Of a stretch of 64,000 nt of DNA, positions 1-8,835 are shown piece after piece (position 1 is the first letter of the stretch; the number at the start of each line of letters is the position of its first letter). Source of the stretch: Bifidobacterium sp. ESL0763 (GTDB lineage: Bacteria > Actinomycetota > Actinomycetes > Actinomycetales > Bifidobacteriaceae); NCBI RefSeq assembly GCF_029433395.1, contig NZ_JAQTHW010000002.1, forward strand, positions 1,240,001-1,304,000. The letters are read 5' to 3'. A program made the position numbers and the translations under genes. Below the pieces are notes generated by a model. That model worked only from the letters and a program-made list of their open reading frames with translations. It was not told the origin of the DNA and did no database searches.

Positions 1-474
1 ACCAGGCTCGAAGGCTACCGCCGCGCGCTCAAGGAGGCCGGCACGCCCTTCGACAAGAAGCTGGTCACCAACGTCTCCAGCAACGAGGAGGCGCTCGCGA
101 CGGTCTCGAAGCTCTTCGACGACGAGCACCCCGACGCCTTCTTCTGCTACGACGACGGCCGCTGCTGGTACGTCTACGAATGCGCGGCGCGGCGCGGGCT
201 GACCGTGGGCAAGGACCTTTCGGTGATCGGCGTGGGCAACACCCCAATCATCACCCACACCTTCACCCCGAAGCTCACCACCATCGCCATGCCGAACTAC
301 GAGATGGGCTACTGGGCGGTGTGCAAGCTCGTCTCGCTGATTGAGAAGCGCGCGCTGGGCGACCATCCCTTCCCCGACAACCTCGACAACCTGCCGCCGG
401 TGGATTCGCCGATTCCCGCGCAGGTGCACTGCAAGCTCATCGACAACGACTCGGTGATCGGTTCGGGCAAGTGA
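1..474 (+). CDS. LacI-family transcriptional regulator, C-terminal part (5' truncated by window edge)
   Basis: The reading frame is open from base 1 to the TGA at 472-474 and gives about 157 residues without a start codon, so the N-terminal helix-turn-helix lies outside the window. The visible part matches the effector-binding (periplasmic-binding-protein-like) domain of LacI/GalR regulators: an opening RLEGYRRAL segment, then a PDAFFCYDDGR stretch, GLTVGKDLSVIGVGN, and a LTTIAMPNYEMGYWAV segment close to the end. In the family this domain binds a sugar or related ligand and controls DNA binding. The ligand cannot be told from this fragment. Confidence 0.85.
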   Translation, partial: TRLEGYRRALKEAGTPFDKKLVTNVSSNEEALATVSKLFDDEHPDAFFCYDDGRCWYVYECAARRGLTVGKDLSVIGVGNTPIITHTFTPKLTTIAMPNYEMGYWAVCKLVSLIEKRALGDHPFPDNLDNLPPVDSPIPAQVHCKLIDNDSVIGSGK

Positions 475-556
475 TTCGGGCGAGTCAATAACGATATCCC
501 CTCGCCGCGCGACCTTGGGCGGCGAGGGATGACGGCCGGCCGGCGACGGCGGCCAT

Positions 557-595
557 AAAGCCACGGCGGCACACCAACGCCGTGGCTTCGCTGTT
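557..595. terminator. Hairpin between convergent LacI-type gene and uppS
   Basis: An 11-12 bp G+C-rich stem (AAAGCCACGGCG at 557-568 with CGCCGTGGCTT at 578-588) encloses a 9-base loop, followed on the plus strand by a short T-containing stretch. It lies between the ends of two convergent genes and could stop transcription from both sides. The rest of 475-659 shows nothing else recognisable. Confidence 0.6.
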
Positions 596-659
596 TCCTG
601 GGGCTTGTTATCTCCGGGCTGCCTGTTTTATTCCCGAAGCCGCCTGCTCCCGGGACCCG

Positions 660-1460
660 TCATTTCTTCTTGGTCTTGACTCCCCCGAAACGGCGGTCGC
701 GGTGCACGTAGTGGTCGATCGAGCGCCACAGCGCCTGCCGGCCGTAGTCCGGGAAGAGCTCCGGGGCGAAATCGAGTTCGGCGTAGGCGGCCTCCCATGG
801 CAGGAAATTGGAGGTGCGCTGCTCGCCTGAGGTGCGGATGACCAGGTCGCAGTCGGGGATGTCGGGATTGTAGAGGTGCTCGGCGAGCATCCTCTCGGTG
901 ACGCGGTCGCCGCTGATCCTGCCGTCGCGCACCTCGCGGGCGATGGCGGCCGCGGCGTCGGCGATCTCGGCCCGTCCGCCGTAGTTGATGCAGAAGACCA
1001 CGTCGATCGTTTTGTTGTGCTTGGTGCGCTCCATGGCGACCTCGAGCTCGTCGATCACCGATTTCCACAGGCGCGGCCGACGGCCCGACCAGCGCACGCG
1101 CACGCCCCAGTCGTCCATCTGCGCGACGCGGCGGTGGATGATGTCGCGCGAGAAGCCCATGAGGAAGCGGACCTCCTGCGGGCTGCGCTTCCAGTTCTCG
1201 GTGGAGAAGGTATAGAGGCTCAGGTAGCGCACGCCGGCCTCGATAGCGCCGGCGATGGTGTCGAAGACGACCGGTTCGGCGGCCTGGTGGCCATCGGTGC
1301 GAATCAGGCCGCGCTCCTGCGCCCAGCGTCCGTTGCCGTCCATGATCACGCCGATGTGACGGGGCACCTTCGCCTTGGGGAAGTCCGGTATGATCGCCGG
1401 GTCGGAGAACGGCGCCGCCGGAACGTCGAGGGACGTATAGTCCATGTGTTGAAAAGCCAT
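660..1460 (-). CDS. uppS: Isoprenyl transferase (undecaprenyl diphosphate synthase)
   Basis: The 266-residue protein has the conserved blocks of cis-prenyltransferases: HIGVIMDGNGRWA near residue 35-47 with the catalytic Asp in MDGNG, FSTENWKRS near 86-94, and the C-terminal DLVIRTSGEQRTSNFLPWE block. In the family these enzymes condense isopentenyl diphosphate units onto farnesyl diphosphate or a similar primer to make the polyprenyl carrier for cell-wall precursors at the membrane. The length is usual for the family. The start ATG lies one base past the recO stop, so the two genes are almost certainly co-transcribed, a common actinobacterial arrangement. Confidence 0.95.
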   Translation of the reverse strand: MAFQHMDYTSLDVPAAPFSDPAIIPDFPKAKVPRHIGVIMDGNGRWAQERGLIRTDGHQAAEPVVFDTIAGAIEAGVRYLSLYTFSTENWKRSPQEVRFLMGFSRDIIHRRVAQMDDWGVRVRWSGRRPRLWKSVIDELEVAMERTKHNKTIDVVFCINYGGRAEIADAAAAIAREVRDGRISGDRVTERMLAEHLYNPDIPDCDLVIRTSGEQRTSNFLPWEAAYAELDFAPELFPDYGRQALWRSIDHYVHRDRRFGGVKTKKK

Positions 1461-1461
1461 A

Positions 1462-2184
1462 TTACGAATCTAACAACCTCATCGAACGAATGGGGCGTTC
1501 CAGGTAATATTCTCCCCATTCTTCAACAAGTCGGCGTGTTTCGGCGTTCAGTGGCTCGCCGTCGAGCACGCTCCAGTCGCCGTCGACGAGCGCCTCGATC
1601 TGGGCGCGGACGTCGAGGTCGATGCGCCGGGCGTCGGGGGTGTGGTCGGCGGAGCACATCACGCCGCCGGAGACCACGGAATAATAGTCGAGGTGGTCGT
1701 GCGTGCCGCACACCACGCAGGATGACAGGCGCGGGCTCCAGCCGGCCAAGGAGAGCGAGCGCATCAGAAACGAGTCGCCGATGGCCGGCGCCGGGTGCTT
1801 CGCCCTGGCCAGGGCCGCCAGCGCGCCGATGAGGAGCAGGTATTGCCGCTCGGCCGGCTCGCGCTCGGTGGAGACGATCTTGTCGCAGGTCTCGACCATG
1901 ACGTTGGCTGCGGTATAGGCCTCGTAGTCCGCGCAGATCCGGGCGGCGTAGGCCGAGATGGAGGCGGCCTGGGAGACGACGTCGAGCGAGCGCCCCTCGG
2001 CGATGAACAGGTCGCAGCGCATGAACGGCTCGAGCCTGCCGCCGAAGCGTGACTTGGTGCGGCGCACGCCCTTGGCCACGGCGCGCACCTTGCCGTGCCG
2101 GCGCGTGAGAATGGTGATGATGCGGTCGGCCTCGCCGAGCTTCACGGTCCTCAACACCACGCCCTCATCACGATACAACGCCAT
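1462..2184 (-). CDS. recO: DNA repair protein RecO
   Basis: The protein of about 240 residues starts MALYRDEGVVLRTVKLGEAD, the N-terminal OB-fold signature of RecO. A C-terminal CVVCGTHDHLDYYS segment followed by GGVMCSADH looks like the zinc-binding Cys cluster of many RecO proteins. RecO acts with RecR/RecF to load RecA on SSB-coated single strands during recombinational repair. I chose the ATG at 2184 because GGAGGGGAGG stands just upstream; an in-frame start 33 bases earlier at 2217 has no such site. It is followed directly by uppS. Confidence 0.94.
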   Translation of the reverse strand: MALYRDEGVVLRTVKLGEADRIITILTRRHGKVRAVAKGVRRTKSRFGGRLEPFMRCDLFIAEGRSLDVVSQAASISAYAARICADYEAYTAANVMVETCDKIVSTEREPAERQYLLLIGALAALARAKHPAPAIGDSFLMRSLSLAGWSPRLSSCVVCGTHDHLDYYSVVSGGVMCSADHTPDARRIDLDVRAQIEALVDGDWSVLDGEPLNAETRRLVEEWGEYYLERPIRSMRLLDS

Positions 2185-2343
2185 GCCACACCTCCCCTCC
2201 TGTTCCGTCAACACCATACAACGCGCTCCGCCCGCGCCGCCGAGGGCTCCATGTCGCGCCGCATCTCGTTCCCGATTACCGGATGATCCGGACGGTTCGG
2301 TCCTTTCCTGCCTCTAACGGACAAGACTGCGACCGGATGACGG

Positions 2344-4050
2344 CTAGTAGACGAAGAAGCCCCAGAAGGCGAAGACCAGCAGCACGCCGAACATCGCGGC
2401 GGCGGTGACCCAGAAGTATACGCGGCCGAAACGTCTGGAGGCCAGCACCGGCTCGCGGCCGCTGACCACGTCGCGGATGGCGGCCCTGCTCGGCGGCAGC
2501 TGCGCGATGCCACGGCCCTGCGCCACCTCGGCGAGACGGGCCAGCACCCGCGACCACGCCCAGACCACCAGGGTGGAAACCAGTTGGACGACCGGCCAGC
2601 TCCAGTGCATCATGCCCGGGTCCTCGTCGGGCGCGCCGCCCCAGCCGAGCCTGACCACGGCCATGATGACCTGCCCCAGTCCCGATGCGAAGAGCACCAG
2701 CGTGGCCAGGGTGGTCACGGCGATGACCAGCAGCTCGCCGCCGAAACCATGCAGGAAGCCGAACACCTTGGCCTTGCCGTTGCGACGGCGCAGCAGTCGC
2801 ACGGCCTTCAGCACGAGCGCCGCCAACGCCATGAGCAGCGAGACGAGCAGCAGCGCCGCCGTGGCGATGTGGATGGCGAAGCCGTAGACGGTGAGCGTGC
2901 GGTCGCCGTGCAGCTCGGTGGGCACGGCGATGGACTGGTGGATGGTGGCTCCGGCCACCGGCTCGCTGGTCTGGCGCAGGCCGGCCAGGGTGCCTTCGGT
3001 CCAGGTGGTCATGTCGTTGACGTAGTCGTCGGCCAGGGGCGTGCCTTCCTCGGCCTCGTCGCCCAGGCGCAGCACATGGTTGCCCACGGAGTAGCTGCGC
3101 ACGGTGACGTTGCGGTTGCCGGCCCGGTGCGCCGAGTCGAGGATGTGGGCGGTGCCCTCCACTTGGGCGGTCATCACGTCCTTGGAGCCGTAGGCCACCA
3201 TGGTGGGGATGGCGTAGCCGCGCGGCAGGTCGACGTCGATGTCGAAGTTGCTGCCGAACTTGCCCAGGTCGGCGTGGAAGAGCCTGCGCACGATGGACTG
3301 GTAGCCGTCGTGCGCACCCACGAGCGAGAAGTCCTGGGCGACGAAGAAGCCAAGCGACTGCCGGGGCGCGTAGACCATGGGGCTGAGCAGTATCTGAAAA
3401 GCGATGTGACGGTCGTTCTGGACCATGTACTGCGCGATCCAGGTGCTTTCGGAGGTCGCGTAGATGCCGACCTTGCCGGAGTCGACGGAGGGCAGGCCGC
3501 GCAGGTAGCTCACGACCTTGTCGTAGGCCACGGCGCTGGCCGGGTAGTCGCGGGTGATGGTGCCGGTGGACCACAACGGCTTGTCGGGCACGGCGGTCAC
3601 GAATCCGGCGGAGGCGAAATCGGTGGCCACGTCGCCGAACGAGTTGTCGCTCATCCCCCGGCCCGCGCCGTGCATGAAGACCATGCCGGGCCGTGAGCCG
3701 GGGGCGCCCACCGGTTCGCGCACGAGCACGCGCATGTGCTGCACCTCGCCGGTCTCGGCGCGCCTGATGTCGATGTTCAGATGCCGGGAGGCGACGCGGT
3801 AGGTGCCCTTCGCGGGCATAGCGACACCTTGGGGATTGTCGAAGGATACGGCGGTGCCGGGGGCTAGGGTCTCCATGCTCTGCCCGGTGGGCTCGATGGC
3901 CCAGGGCACGCTGGTGAGGCTGGAGACGGTGACGAGCAGGCCCAGCAGGATGATGAAAATGGGGACCGTGACCAGCACACGCTTGCCAAGTCCCCAACCG
4001 GTATTGCCTTGTTCCCGCTCAGTCGTCTTATCGGCCGATGTGGAACTCAT
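2344..4050 (-). CDS. Membrane-anchored alpha/beta-hydrolase-like protein
   Basis: This 568-residue protein has one membrane segment near residues 25-46 and about four hydrophobic segments in the C-terminal third (around 390-415, 440-470, 495-515 and 548-568). Between them lies an alpha/beta-hydrolase-like region: VFMHGAGRGMSDNSFGD resembles the oxyanion-hole strand, and GIYATSEST is a plausible nucleophile elbow with Ser in A-T-S-E-S instead of the usual G-x-S-x-G. The hydrolase part would face outside if the first segment is an anchor. The substrate is unknown. It follows the DivIVA-repeat gene by 42 bases on the same strand, which suggests co-transcription and a possible cell-envelope role (inference). 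No strong ribosome binding site is visible at the ATG. Confidence 0.7.
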   Translation of the reverse strand: MSSTSADKTTEREQGNTGWGLGKRVLVTVPIFIILLGLLVTVSSLTSVPWAIEPTGQSMETLAPGTAVSFDNPQGVAMPAKGTYRVASRHLNIDIRRAETGEVQHMRVLVREPVGAPGSRPGMVFMHGAGRGMSDNSFGDVATDFASAGFVTAVPDKPLWSTGTITRDYPASAVAYDKVVSYLRGLPSVDSGKVGIYATSESTWIAQYMVQNDRHIAFQILLSPMVYAPRQSLGFFVAQDFSLVGAHDGYQSIVRRLFHADLGKFGSNFDIDVDLPRGYAIPTMVAYGSKDVMTAQVEGTAHILDSAHRAGNRNVTVRSYSVGNHVLRLGDEAEEGTPLADDYVNDMTTWTEGTLAGLRQTSEPVAGATIHQSIAVPTELHGDRTLTVYGFAIHIATAALLLVSLLMALAALVLKAVRLLRRRNGKAKVFGFLHGFGGELLVIAVTTLATLVLFASGLGQVIMAVVRLGWGGAPDEDPGMMHWSWPVVQLVSTLVVWAWSRVLARLAEVAQGRGIAQLPPSRAAIRDVVSGREPVLASRRFGRVYFWVTAAAMFGVLLVFAFWGFFVY

Positions 4051-4092
4051 CGAACCCGCTTGGACGGCGTTGCGGAAGGCGAGATGCGCAGC

Positions 4093-5175
4093 TTACTGCT
4101 CACTGGCGTCGTGGCCCGGCTTCGCATCGAAGCCCTTGAAGGAAAGATCCGGGATGCCCATGTCGTCCTTGCCGGTGGCCGGAGCTTCGGGCTGCGCGGC
4201 GAAGGTGGTGGTCGGCAGCTCGGAGGAGGGAACCGCGGAATCCGGGGCACCCTGCGAAGCCAAGGCGGCCAGCGAGGAGTTGCCGGCGTCCTTGGAACCG
4301 GCGGCCGCGTCGGCCGACGTGGCGGGAGCGGCATACGTGGAGGTGGCCTCGTTCGGCAGCGTGGGCACGACGGGGGCCGCGGCGGCGACCGGGGCCGTTG
4401 CGGCAGCGGTGTCCGTGAACAGCGGCGAGACCGAAGAAGTGGTCTGCGCAGCGGGCTGGGCCGCAGCCGGCTGGGCGGCGGCAACGGAGCCGGCGTCATC
4501 CGAAAGCGGAGCCTGCGGCGTGCCCTTGGCGGCCTCGTAGTTGGCGAGGCGCTGGTAGGACTCGATGCGGCTGAGCAGCTGCACGCAGGAATCGAAGTAA
4601 TAGTCGACCTGGCGCTCGTCGTAGCCCTTCTTGCCCTTGCGCTGGGTGAAGATGGCGTTGGAGACGGTGCTGGAGTTGAAGTTGGCGAGATCCTTCGCCT
4701 CGCCCGGCGTCATGGTCTTGATGCCGAGGTCGTCGGAGGTGCGCACGACGACCTGGTCGATGAGCTGGTCGACCTGCTTGACGTCGTAGGAGGGATGCTT
4801 GGAAAGCGCGCGGGCGAAGCGCTCCTTCGGCGTGCGCGAGGCGTGGTCGCGCACCAGCTGGTAGAGGCGGTCGGTCTCGGCCTTCCATGCCACGCGGCCG
4901 TTGTTGGCGATCTGGCGGGCGGTCTGCCTGTCGACCACGGCGTGCTCGAGCCTGGCGAGGGCCGCGTCGACCTCGGCGATCACATAGCCGCCCTTGCTGA
5001 AGGCGAATGCGGAGCTCTGGATGTCCTGCTGGGTCAGCTCGTCGCCGCCACGGTCATAGAGCTCGTGGGCATGTTCGAGGAACGCATCGACCTGGTCCGG
5101 GTCGTAACCCCACTTGTGCTTGCTGGTGTATTCGATCCCGGTCGTATTCTGATTATTGGTCGCGTTGTCAACCAT
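4093..5175 (-). CDS. DivIVA-domain repeat protein
   Basis: The 360-residue protein contains four short GY-x4-VD blocks typical of the DivI1A domain repeat family: near residues 23-36 (GYDPDQVDAFLEHA), 62-78 (GYVIAEVDAALARLEH), 129-142 (SYDVKQVDQLIDQV) and 184-197 (GYDERQVDYYFDSC). After about residue 215 it becomes Ala/Pro/Ser-rich and probably disordered, ending in a short charged tail. Proteins with this repeat occur in Actinobacteria and are thought to relate to polar growth or division scaffolds; an exact role is not established. The start at 5175 follows AGGAGG at an 8-base distance, whereas the in-frame GTG/ATG at 5244 does not. The low-complexity tail explains the strong codon bias on both strands here. 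Confidence 0.85.
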   Translation of the reverse strand: MVDNATNNQNTTGIEYTSKHKWGYDPDQVDAFLEHAHELYDRGGDELTQQDIQSSAFAFSKGGYVIAEVDAALARLEHAVVDRQTARQIANNGRVAWKAETDRLYQLVRDHASRTPKERFARALSKHPSYDVKQVDQLIDQVVVRTSDDLGIKTMTPGEAKDLANFNSSTVSNAIFTQRKGKKGYDERQVDYYFDSCVQLLSRIESYQRLANYEAAKGTPQAPLSDDAGSVAAAQPAAAQPAAQTTSSVSPLFTDTAAATAPVAAAAPVVPTLPNEATSTYAAPATSADAAAGSKDAGNSSLAALASQGAPDSAVPSSELPTTTFAAQPEAPATGKDDMGIPDLSFKGFDAKPGHDASEQ

Positions 5176-5565
5176 CGAACCTGCCTCCTGAAAAGAATTC
5201 TCAATAGTTTTTAGTGTACTGGGTCGCAGCGACTCCGCCGACACAATCCATCAGGTGTGAACGATTTCATCACGCTTCGATTCCCTGAGTTTCGCAGGTG
5301 ACCCACAGTCGCTCACCGACCTGCCTTTTCATCGATGAGTCTATGCGGCGTCATCCTTCTCACCTTGATTCCGTCGGACGGAAACGTTTCTACCTCCAAC
5401 ACCATCCGCTGAGACGCGAAACCGGAACAAATACCCCTGTGCATGCCTTCGTAGGCGGCAATTGCCTTGCGCGGAAGCGCCTCATCGGCGTCCACGTCCC
5501 GAACATAGCCCGACACACCCTTATAAAAAGGGAACCCGCATCCGCAAGCCTGATCATCATGAAAC
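5176..5565. other. Intergenic span with one doubtful small ORF
   Basis: About 390 bases separate the start of the DivIVA-repeat gene from the stop of the membrane-protein gene at 5566. The only coding candidate is the minus-strand ORF listed at 5313-5591. The promoter of the DivIVA-repeat gene must lie between 5176 and about 5312; I could not pick a convincing -35/-10 pair by eye. Confidence 0.4.
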
Positions 5566-5591
5566 TCATTTGACCTCCACCCATCTGACAT
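5313..5591 (-). CDS. Possible small hypothetical protein (doubtful)
   Basis: A 92-residue minus-strand frame overlaps the 3' end of the membrane-protein gene by 26 bases. From about residue 27 onward its composition looks protein-like (GVSGYVRDVDADEALPRKAI and LEVETFPSDGIKVRRMTPHR), with plausible codon use. The first 25 residues look poor. A good ribosome binding site (GGTGGAGG) does stand at about 5582-5589, but it points to an ATG at about 5578 in a different frame. So this could be a gene with a frameshift near the T-run at about 5521-5526, a relic, or chance. I do not recognise a family. Confidence 0.3.
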   Translation of the reverse strand: MSDGWRSNEFHDDQACGCGFPFYKGVSGYVRDVDADEALPRKAIAAYEGMHRGICSGFASQRMVLEVETFPSDGIKVRRMTPHRLIDEKAGR

Positions 5592-6057
5592 ACCGGTTCA
5601 ACATCAAACCGGGAAACGAGCCAATCGCCAGCAGACAGATGCCGAAAACCACCCAATACCGGTCACGCGCGGCAAACACACCCACCGCCGTGAGCACACA
5701 CAGCACCGGCATATAACGGCACAGCAGCGACACCACACGCTTCACTCTCATGCTCCTATGCAATGCCAGCACCAACGCCCCCGCGCCCACAACCACCAAT
5801 GTCAGCGCCGCCACCGCCAACGCAGCCAAATCAGACCACGGCATCACACGCCCCAGAGCAACGGGATGGTGCACCAAAAGGTCGCCGGCACCAAGGCCAA
5901 TCGCCACCAAACACCAGAGCAACAAGCCCATCAGCAGATAGACGAATCCCAGACTTCCCATGATTACGCGCAACCGCAACGGATGCAACGACCAGAACTC
6001 GTCATCCGACATCGCCCACGGCCCCATCAGCTTCGAAAAACGATCACGCAGCCTCAT
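5566..6057 (-). CDS. Small membrane protein, unknown function
   Basis: This 163-residue protein has four hydrophobic segments, at about residues 32-54, 74-96, 110-128 and 133-152, and a positively charged C-terminus (LNRYVRWVEVK). The N-terminal 25 residues are soluble and contain an FSKLMGPWAMSDDEFW stretch. GGAGG stands 6 bases before the ATG at 6057, which supports the start. I do not recognise the family. It is the first gene of the minus-strand run that ends at uppS, divergent from the tRNA-glyA side. Confidence 0.65.
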   Translation of the reverse strand: MRLRDRFSKLMGPWAMSDDEFWSLHPLRLRVIMGSLGFVYLLMGLLLWCLVAIGLGAGDLLVHHPVALGRVMPWSDLAALAVAALTLVVVGAGALVLALHRSMRVKRVVSLLCRYMPVLCVLTAVGVFAARDRYWVVFGICLLAIGSFPGLMLNRYVRWVEVK

Positions 6058-6278
6058 CGCCCACCTCCGATCGAACAGGCGGTGGATACGGCATCAAGCC
6101 GGGAACCCGCCGCACCTTTATCAGCCCTGACCTCTTTGTCCGCCATTGTCGTTCGCCGTCTTCCGGCATGCTAGCATGCAGCAAGGTCGTCGGGGCTGCC
6201 CATCGCCGCCAACGGCACGGCACGCCAATCCGCCGACACCCCGCTGGGCAACGGTTGCGATAACCTGAATAGGTCTTC

Positions 6279-6352
6279 GGGCAATTAGCTCAGTTGGTTA
6301 GAGCGCCACCTTTACACGGTGGATGTCAGGGGTTCGAATCCCTTATTGCCCA
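6279..6352 (+). tRNA. tRNA-Val (anticodon UAC)
   Basis: The 74-base cloverleaf has an acceptor stem GGGCAAT/ATTGCCC, a D-arm with AGCTCAGTTGGTTAGAGC, an anticodon stem CCACC/GGTGG around loop TTTACAC (anticodon TAC, decoding GUA), and a T-arm with the GGTTCGAATCC motif. Discriminator base A is followed by CAT, so CCA is not encoded. Confidence 0.95.
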
Positions 6353-6618
6353 CATCGCCAAACGCTTGGAATCCACGCGGTTGCAGGGGTTGATAGGTAT
6401 ACCAAACACCCTTTCACATCACGATTAATTCTGCTCTATCATGCCACCAGCCGGGCGAAACGGGCGCGCCATGGCGCCATCTGGCATAATGGAGCCTACG
6501 GAACGGCCGGAGACACGCTTTCCGCGCCCTTCCGCGCAATCCACAAACCAACCATCAGCGGCGACAGCCAACACCTATTTATTTGCGTGGCGGCCCGCGA
6601 GCAGCAAAGGAGGCCCAC
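6353..6618 (+). promoter_or_regulatory. Leader region between tRNA-Val and glyA
   Basis: No gene fits here. A CATAAT at 6486-6491 is a reasonable -10 candidate for glyA, with no clear -35 upstream. A G+C-rich self-complementary stretch (GGCGCGCCATGGCGCC) lies at about 6461-6476. I see no recognisable riboswitch. The glyA ribosome binding site AAAGGAGG ends about 5 bases before the ATG. Confidence 0.35.
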
Positions 6619-7938
6619 ATGGCCGAAACATTCAACGCCAGCACAACCAACCCCGCGGTGCCCCAGAGCTCATCGGACATCTTCGACGCCCCCATCGCCC
6701 AGGCCGACCCCGAGATCGCCGCGCTGATCGGCAAGGAACTGGGCCGCCAGCGCGACGGCCTGGAGATGATCGCCTCCGAGAACTTCGTGCCGCGAGCGGT
6801 GCTCGACGCCCAGGGCTCGGTTCTGACCAACAAGTACGCCGAAGGCTACCCCGGGCGCCGCTACTACGGCGGCTGCGAGTTCGTCGACGGCGTCGAAACG
6901 CTGGCCCGCGAGCGCGCCAAGTCCCTCTTCGGCGCCGAGTTCGCCAACGTGCAGCCCCATTCGGGCGCGCAGGCCAACGCCGCCGTCTACCAGGCGCTCA
7001 TCAAGCCGGGCGACACCGTGCTGGGCCTGGCGCTCGACCACGGCGGCCACCTCACCCACGGCACCAAGATGAACTTCTCCGGCAAGTTCTACCATGCCGA
7101 GTCCTACGGGGTGAACCCCGACACCTTCCTGATCGATCCCGAGATCATCCGCCAGCGCGCGCTAGAGGTCCATCCGCAGCTCATCATCGGCGGCTGGAGC
7201 GCCTACCCGCGCATCGAGGACTTCAAGGCGCTGAAGGAGATCGCCGACGAGGTGGGCGCGAAGCTGTGGGTCGACATGGCCCACTTCGCCGGCATGGTGG
7301 CCGCCGGCCTGCACCCGAGCCCCGTGCCCTACGCCGACGTGGTCTCCTCCACCGCGCACAAGACGCTGGGCGGGCCGCGCTCCGGCTTCATCCTCGCGAA
7401 GAAGGAATACGGCAAGAAGATCAACTCCGCCGTCTTCCCCGGCCAGCAGGGCGGGCCGCTGATGCACATCATCGCCGCCAAGGCCGTGGCCTTCAAGGTC
7501 GCCGGAACGGATGCCTTCAGGCAGCGCATGGAGCGCACGCTCGAGGGCGCGCGGATCCTGGCCGAACGTCTCAACGCACCCGACGTGGCGGCCCAGGGCA
7601 TCACCGTCCTGACCGGCGGCACCGACGTGCACCTGGTGATGGTCGATCTGAGGAACAGCGAGATGGACGGATTGACCGGCGAGAACCTGCTGGCGCAGTG
7701 CGGCATCACCGTCAACCGCAACACCGTGCCCTTCGACCCGCGCCCGGCCTCCGTGGCCTCCGGCCTGCGCATCGGCACCTCGGCACTGGCCACCCGTGGC
7801 TTCGCCGCCCCGCAGTACGAGGAGGTGGCCGACATCATCGCCACCGCCCTGGCCGCCGGTCCGAGCGCCGACGTGGAGACCCTGCGCGCCCGCGTCACCA
7901 AGCTGACCGAGGACTTCCCGCTCTACCCCGGGCTGTGA
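6619..7938 (+). CDS. glyA: Serine hydroxymethyltransferase
   Basis: The 439-residue protein carries the family hallmarks: the [16 protein letters not shown] stretch at the N-terminus, a [18 protein letters not shown] segment, [11 protein letters not shown], and the PLP-lysine block [15 protein letters not shown] with the Schiff-base Lys. It interconverts serine and glycine while charging tetrahydrofolate with a one-carbon unit, in the cytoplasm, with PLP as cofactor. The ATG at 6619 follows AAAGGAGG; an in-frame TTG at 6583 has no site. It appears monocistronic, with a strong hairpin just downstream. Confidence 0.97.
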   Translation: MAETFNASTTNPAVPQSSSDIFDAPIAQADPEIAALIGKELGRQRDGLEMIASENFVPRAVLDAQGSVLTNKYAEGYPGRRYYGGCEFVDGVETLARERAKSLFGAEFANVQPHSGAQANAAVYQALIKPGDTVLGLALDHGGHLTHGTKMNFSGKFYHAESYGVNPDTFLIDPEIIRQRALEVHPQLIIGGWSAYPRIEDFKALKEIADEVGAKLWVDMAHFAGMVAAGLHPSPVPYADVVSSTAHKTLGGPRSGFILAKKEYGKKINSAVFPGQQGGPLMHIIAAKAVAFKVAGTDAFRQRMERTLEGARILAERLNAPDVAAQGITVLTGGTDVHLVMVDLRNSEMDGLTGENLLAQCGITVNRNTVPFDPRPASVASGLRIGTSALATRGFAAPQYEEVADIIATALAAGPSADVETLRARVTKLTEDFPLYPGL

Positions 7939-7960
7939 ACTCAGGGATAATAACAACGTA

Positions 7961-8012
7961 AAGGAAGGCTGACGTTCACGAATTAAACACCGTGAATGTC
8001 AGCCTTCCTTTA
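7961..8012. terminator. Strong hairpin after glyA
   Basis: A 20-bp near-perfect inverted repeat (AAAGGAAGGCTGAC... with ...GTCAGCCTTCCTTT) encloses a loop of about 11 bases. It sits between glyA and the convergent hypothetical gene at 8078-8830 and can act in both directions, since runs of A and T flank it. Confidence 0.8.
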
Positions 8013-8077
8013 TGGCAATTGGAGGCGCATTTATTCGATTCTGGCCTCATAAATATTGCTTGATATCCCGAATCAAG

Positions 8078-8830
8078 TTAATACTTGACGAGGCGACTCT
8101 CTCCATCACGACCAGGCCGAGTAGGAAGCTCACCTTCCACCAAGCCTTCTTCTTTCAGCGCTTGATATGCCACGTCGGGAAATTCCGCGATCAATGACTT
8201 CAACTGGTTGGTACGGTATTCCTCACGACTCTTAGTCAGAACCGCTTGCCATGAATCAGCGACGTCGATATGGAACTCATATATCGCCATCTGCAACAAA
8301 TCCTCAAGCCCCGGTCGAAATCTATCGCCACCAACCGGAATATGCAATGACGAGAACGTGGGGAAAGCCCCATCGTCCAGATATTTTTTCCGACGGCTTT
8401 TGCTACGCACTCCACCCGAGCAAGCCAACATGAGGCGTGTGGCCGTATCGTTCGTTCCATAAACATTGATATGAGCGCTGGGAATCTGTGAGCTCACGCG
8501 TCTAAGAAAATCGAATCTGATGATTGGAACATGCTCGTCCTGCCCGGAAAGCATCAACAAGGACTTGTCGATCTGTAGCCAGCTTCTGTCCTTGCGACAG
8601 CTGCAATCGAACATCAGTGAAAGGTTCAGCGCATGTTCACCACCACAAAACAGAGGAATACCATCTCCATTCTGCCTAATCGTATAACTGGTGCGGCCAC
8701 CCCGCGCATAATGACCCTCGACTTGATCAAGATAACTGATTTCTTGATTCCCTAGAACTCCCTGCAACAGTGCTTCCAAGCGACCGACAAATTCGGTGAC
8801 CTGTTCCTCGGCGCTGAGTTGGTCGACCAT
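8078..8830 (-). CDS. Conserved-looking hypothetical protein in an A+T-richer cassette
   Basis: The protein has about 250 residues. Notable stretches are ISYLDQVEGHYARGG near residues 31-45, a CGGEHALNLSLMFDCSC segment, and LHIPVGGDRFRPGLEDLLQM near 192-211 followed by a charged C-terminal helix. The PVGG-x-RFRP-x-LED pattern looks like a family signature, but I cannot attach a function. The start at 8830 has GGTGAG eight bases upstream; a GTG three codons earlier is also possible. The gene begins 5 bases after its partner's stop. Base composition is clearly lower in G+C than in the neighbours, which suggests horizontal acquisition. Confidence 0.65.
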   Translation of the reverse strand: MVDQLSAEEQVTEFVGRLEALLQGVLGNQEISYLDQVEGHYARGGRTSYTIRQNGDGIPLFCGGEHALNLSLMFDCSCRKDRSWLQIDKSLLMLSGQDEHVPIIRFDFLRRVSSQIPSAHINVYGTNDTATRLMLACSGGVRSKSRRKKYLDDGAFPTFSSLHIPVGGDRFRPGLEDLLQMAIYEFHIDVADSWQAVLTKSREEYRTNQLKSLIAEFPDVAYQALKEEGLVEGELPTRPGRDGESRLVKY

Positions 8831-8835
8831 ATCAA

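Noticed and set aside
65..247. Arg/Ser-rich minus-strand ORF at the left edge
   Set aside because: It is antisense to the LacI-type frame, which is open through the whole stretch and matches the family.
876..1832. 318-residue plus-strand ORF across uppS and recO
   Set aside because: It spans two well-supported minus-strand genes and has the composition of an antisense shadow, without any recognisable domain.
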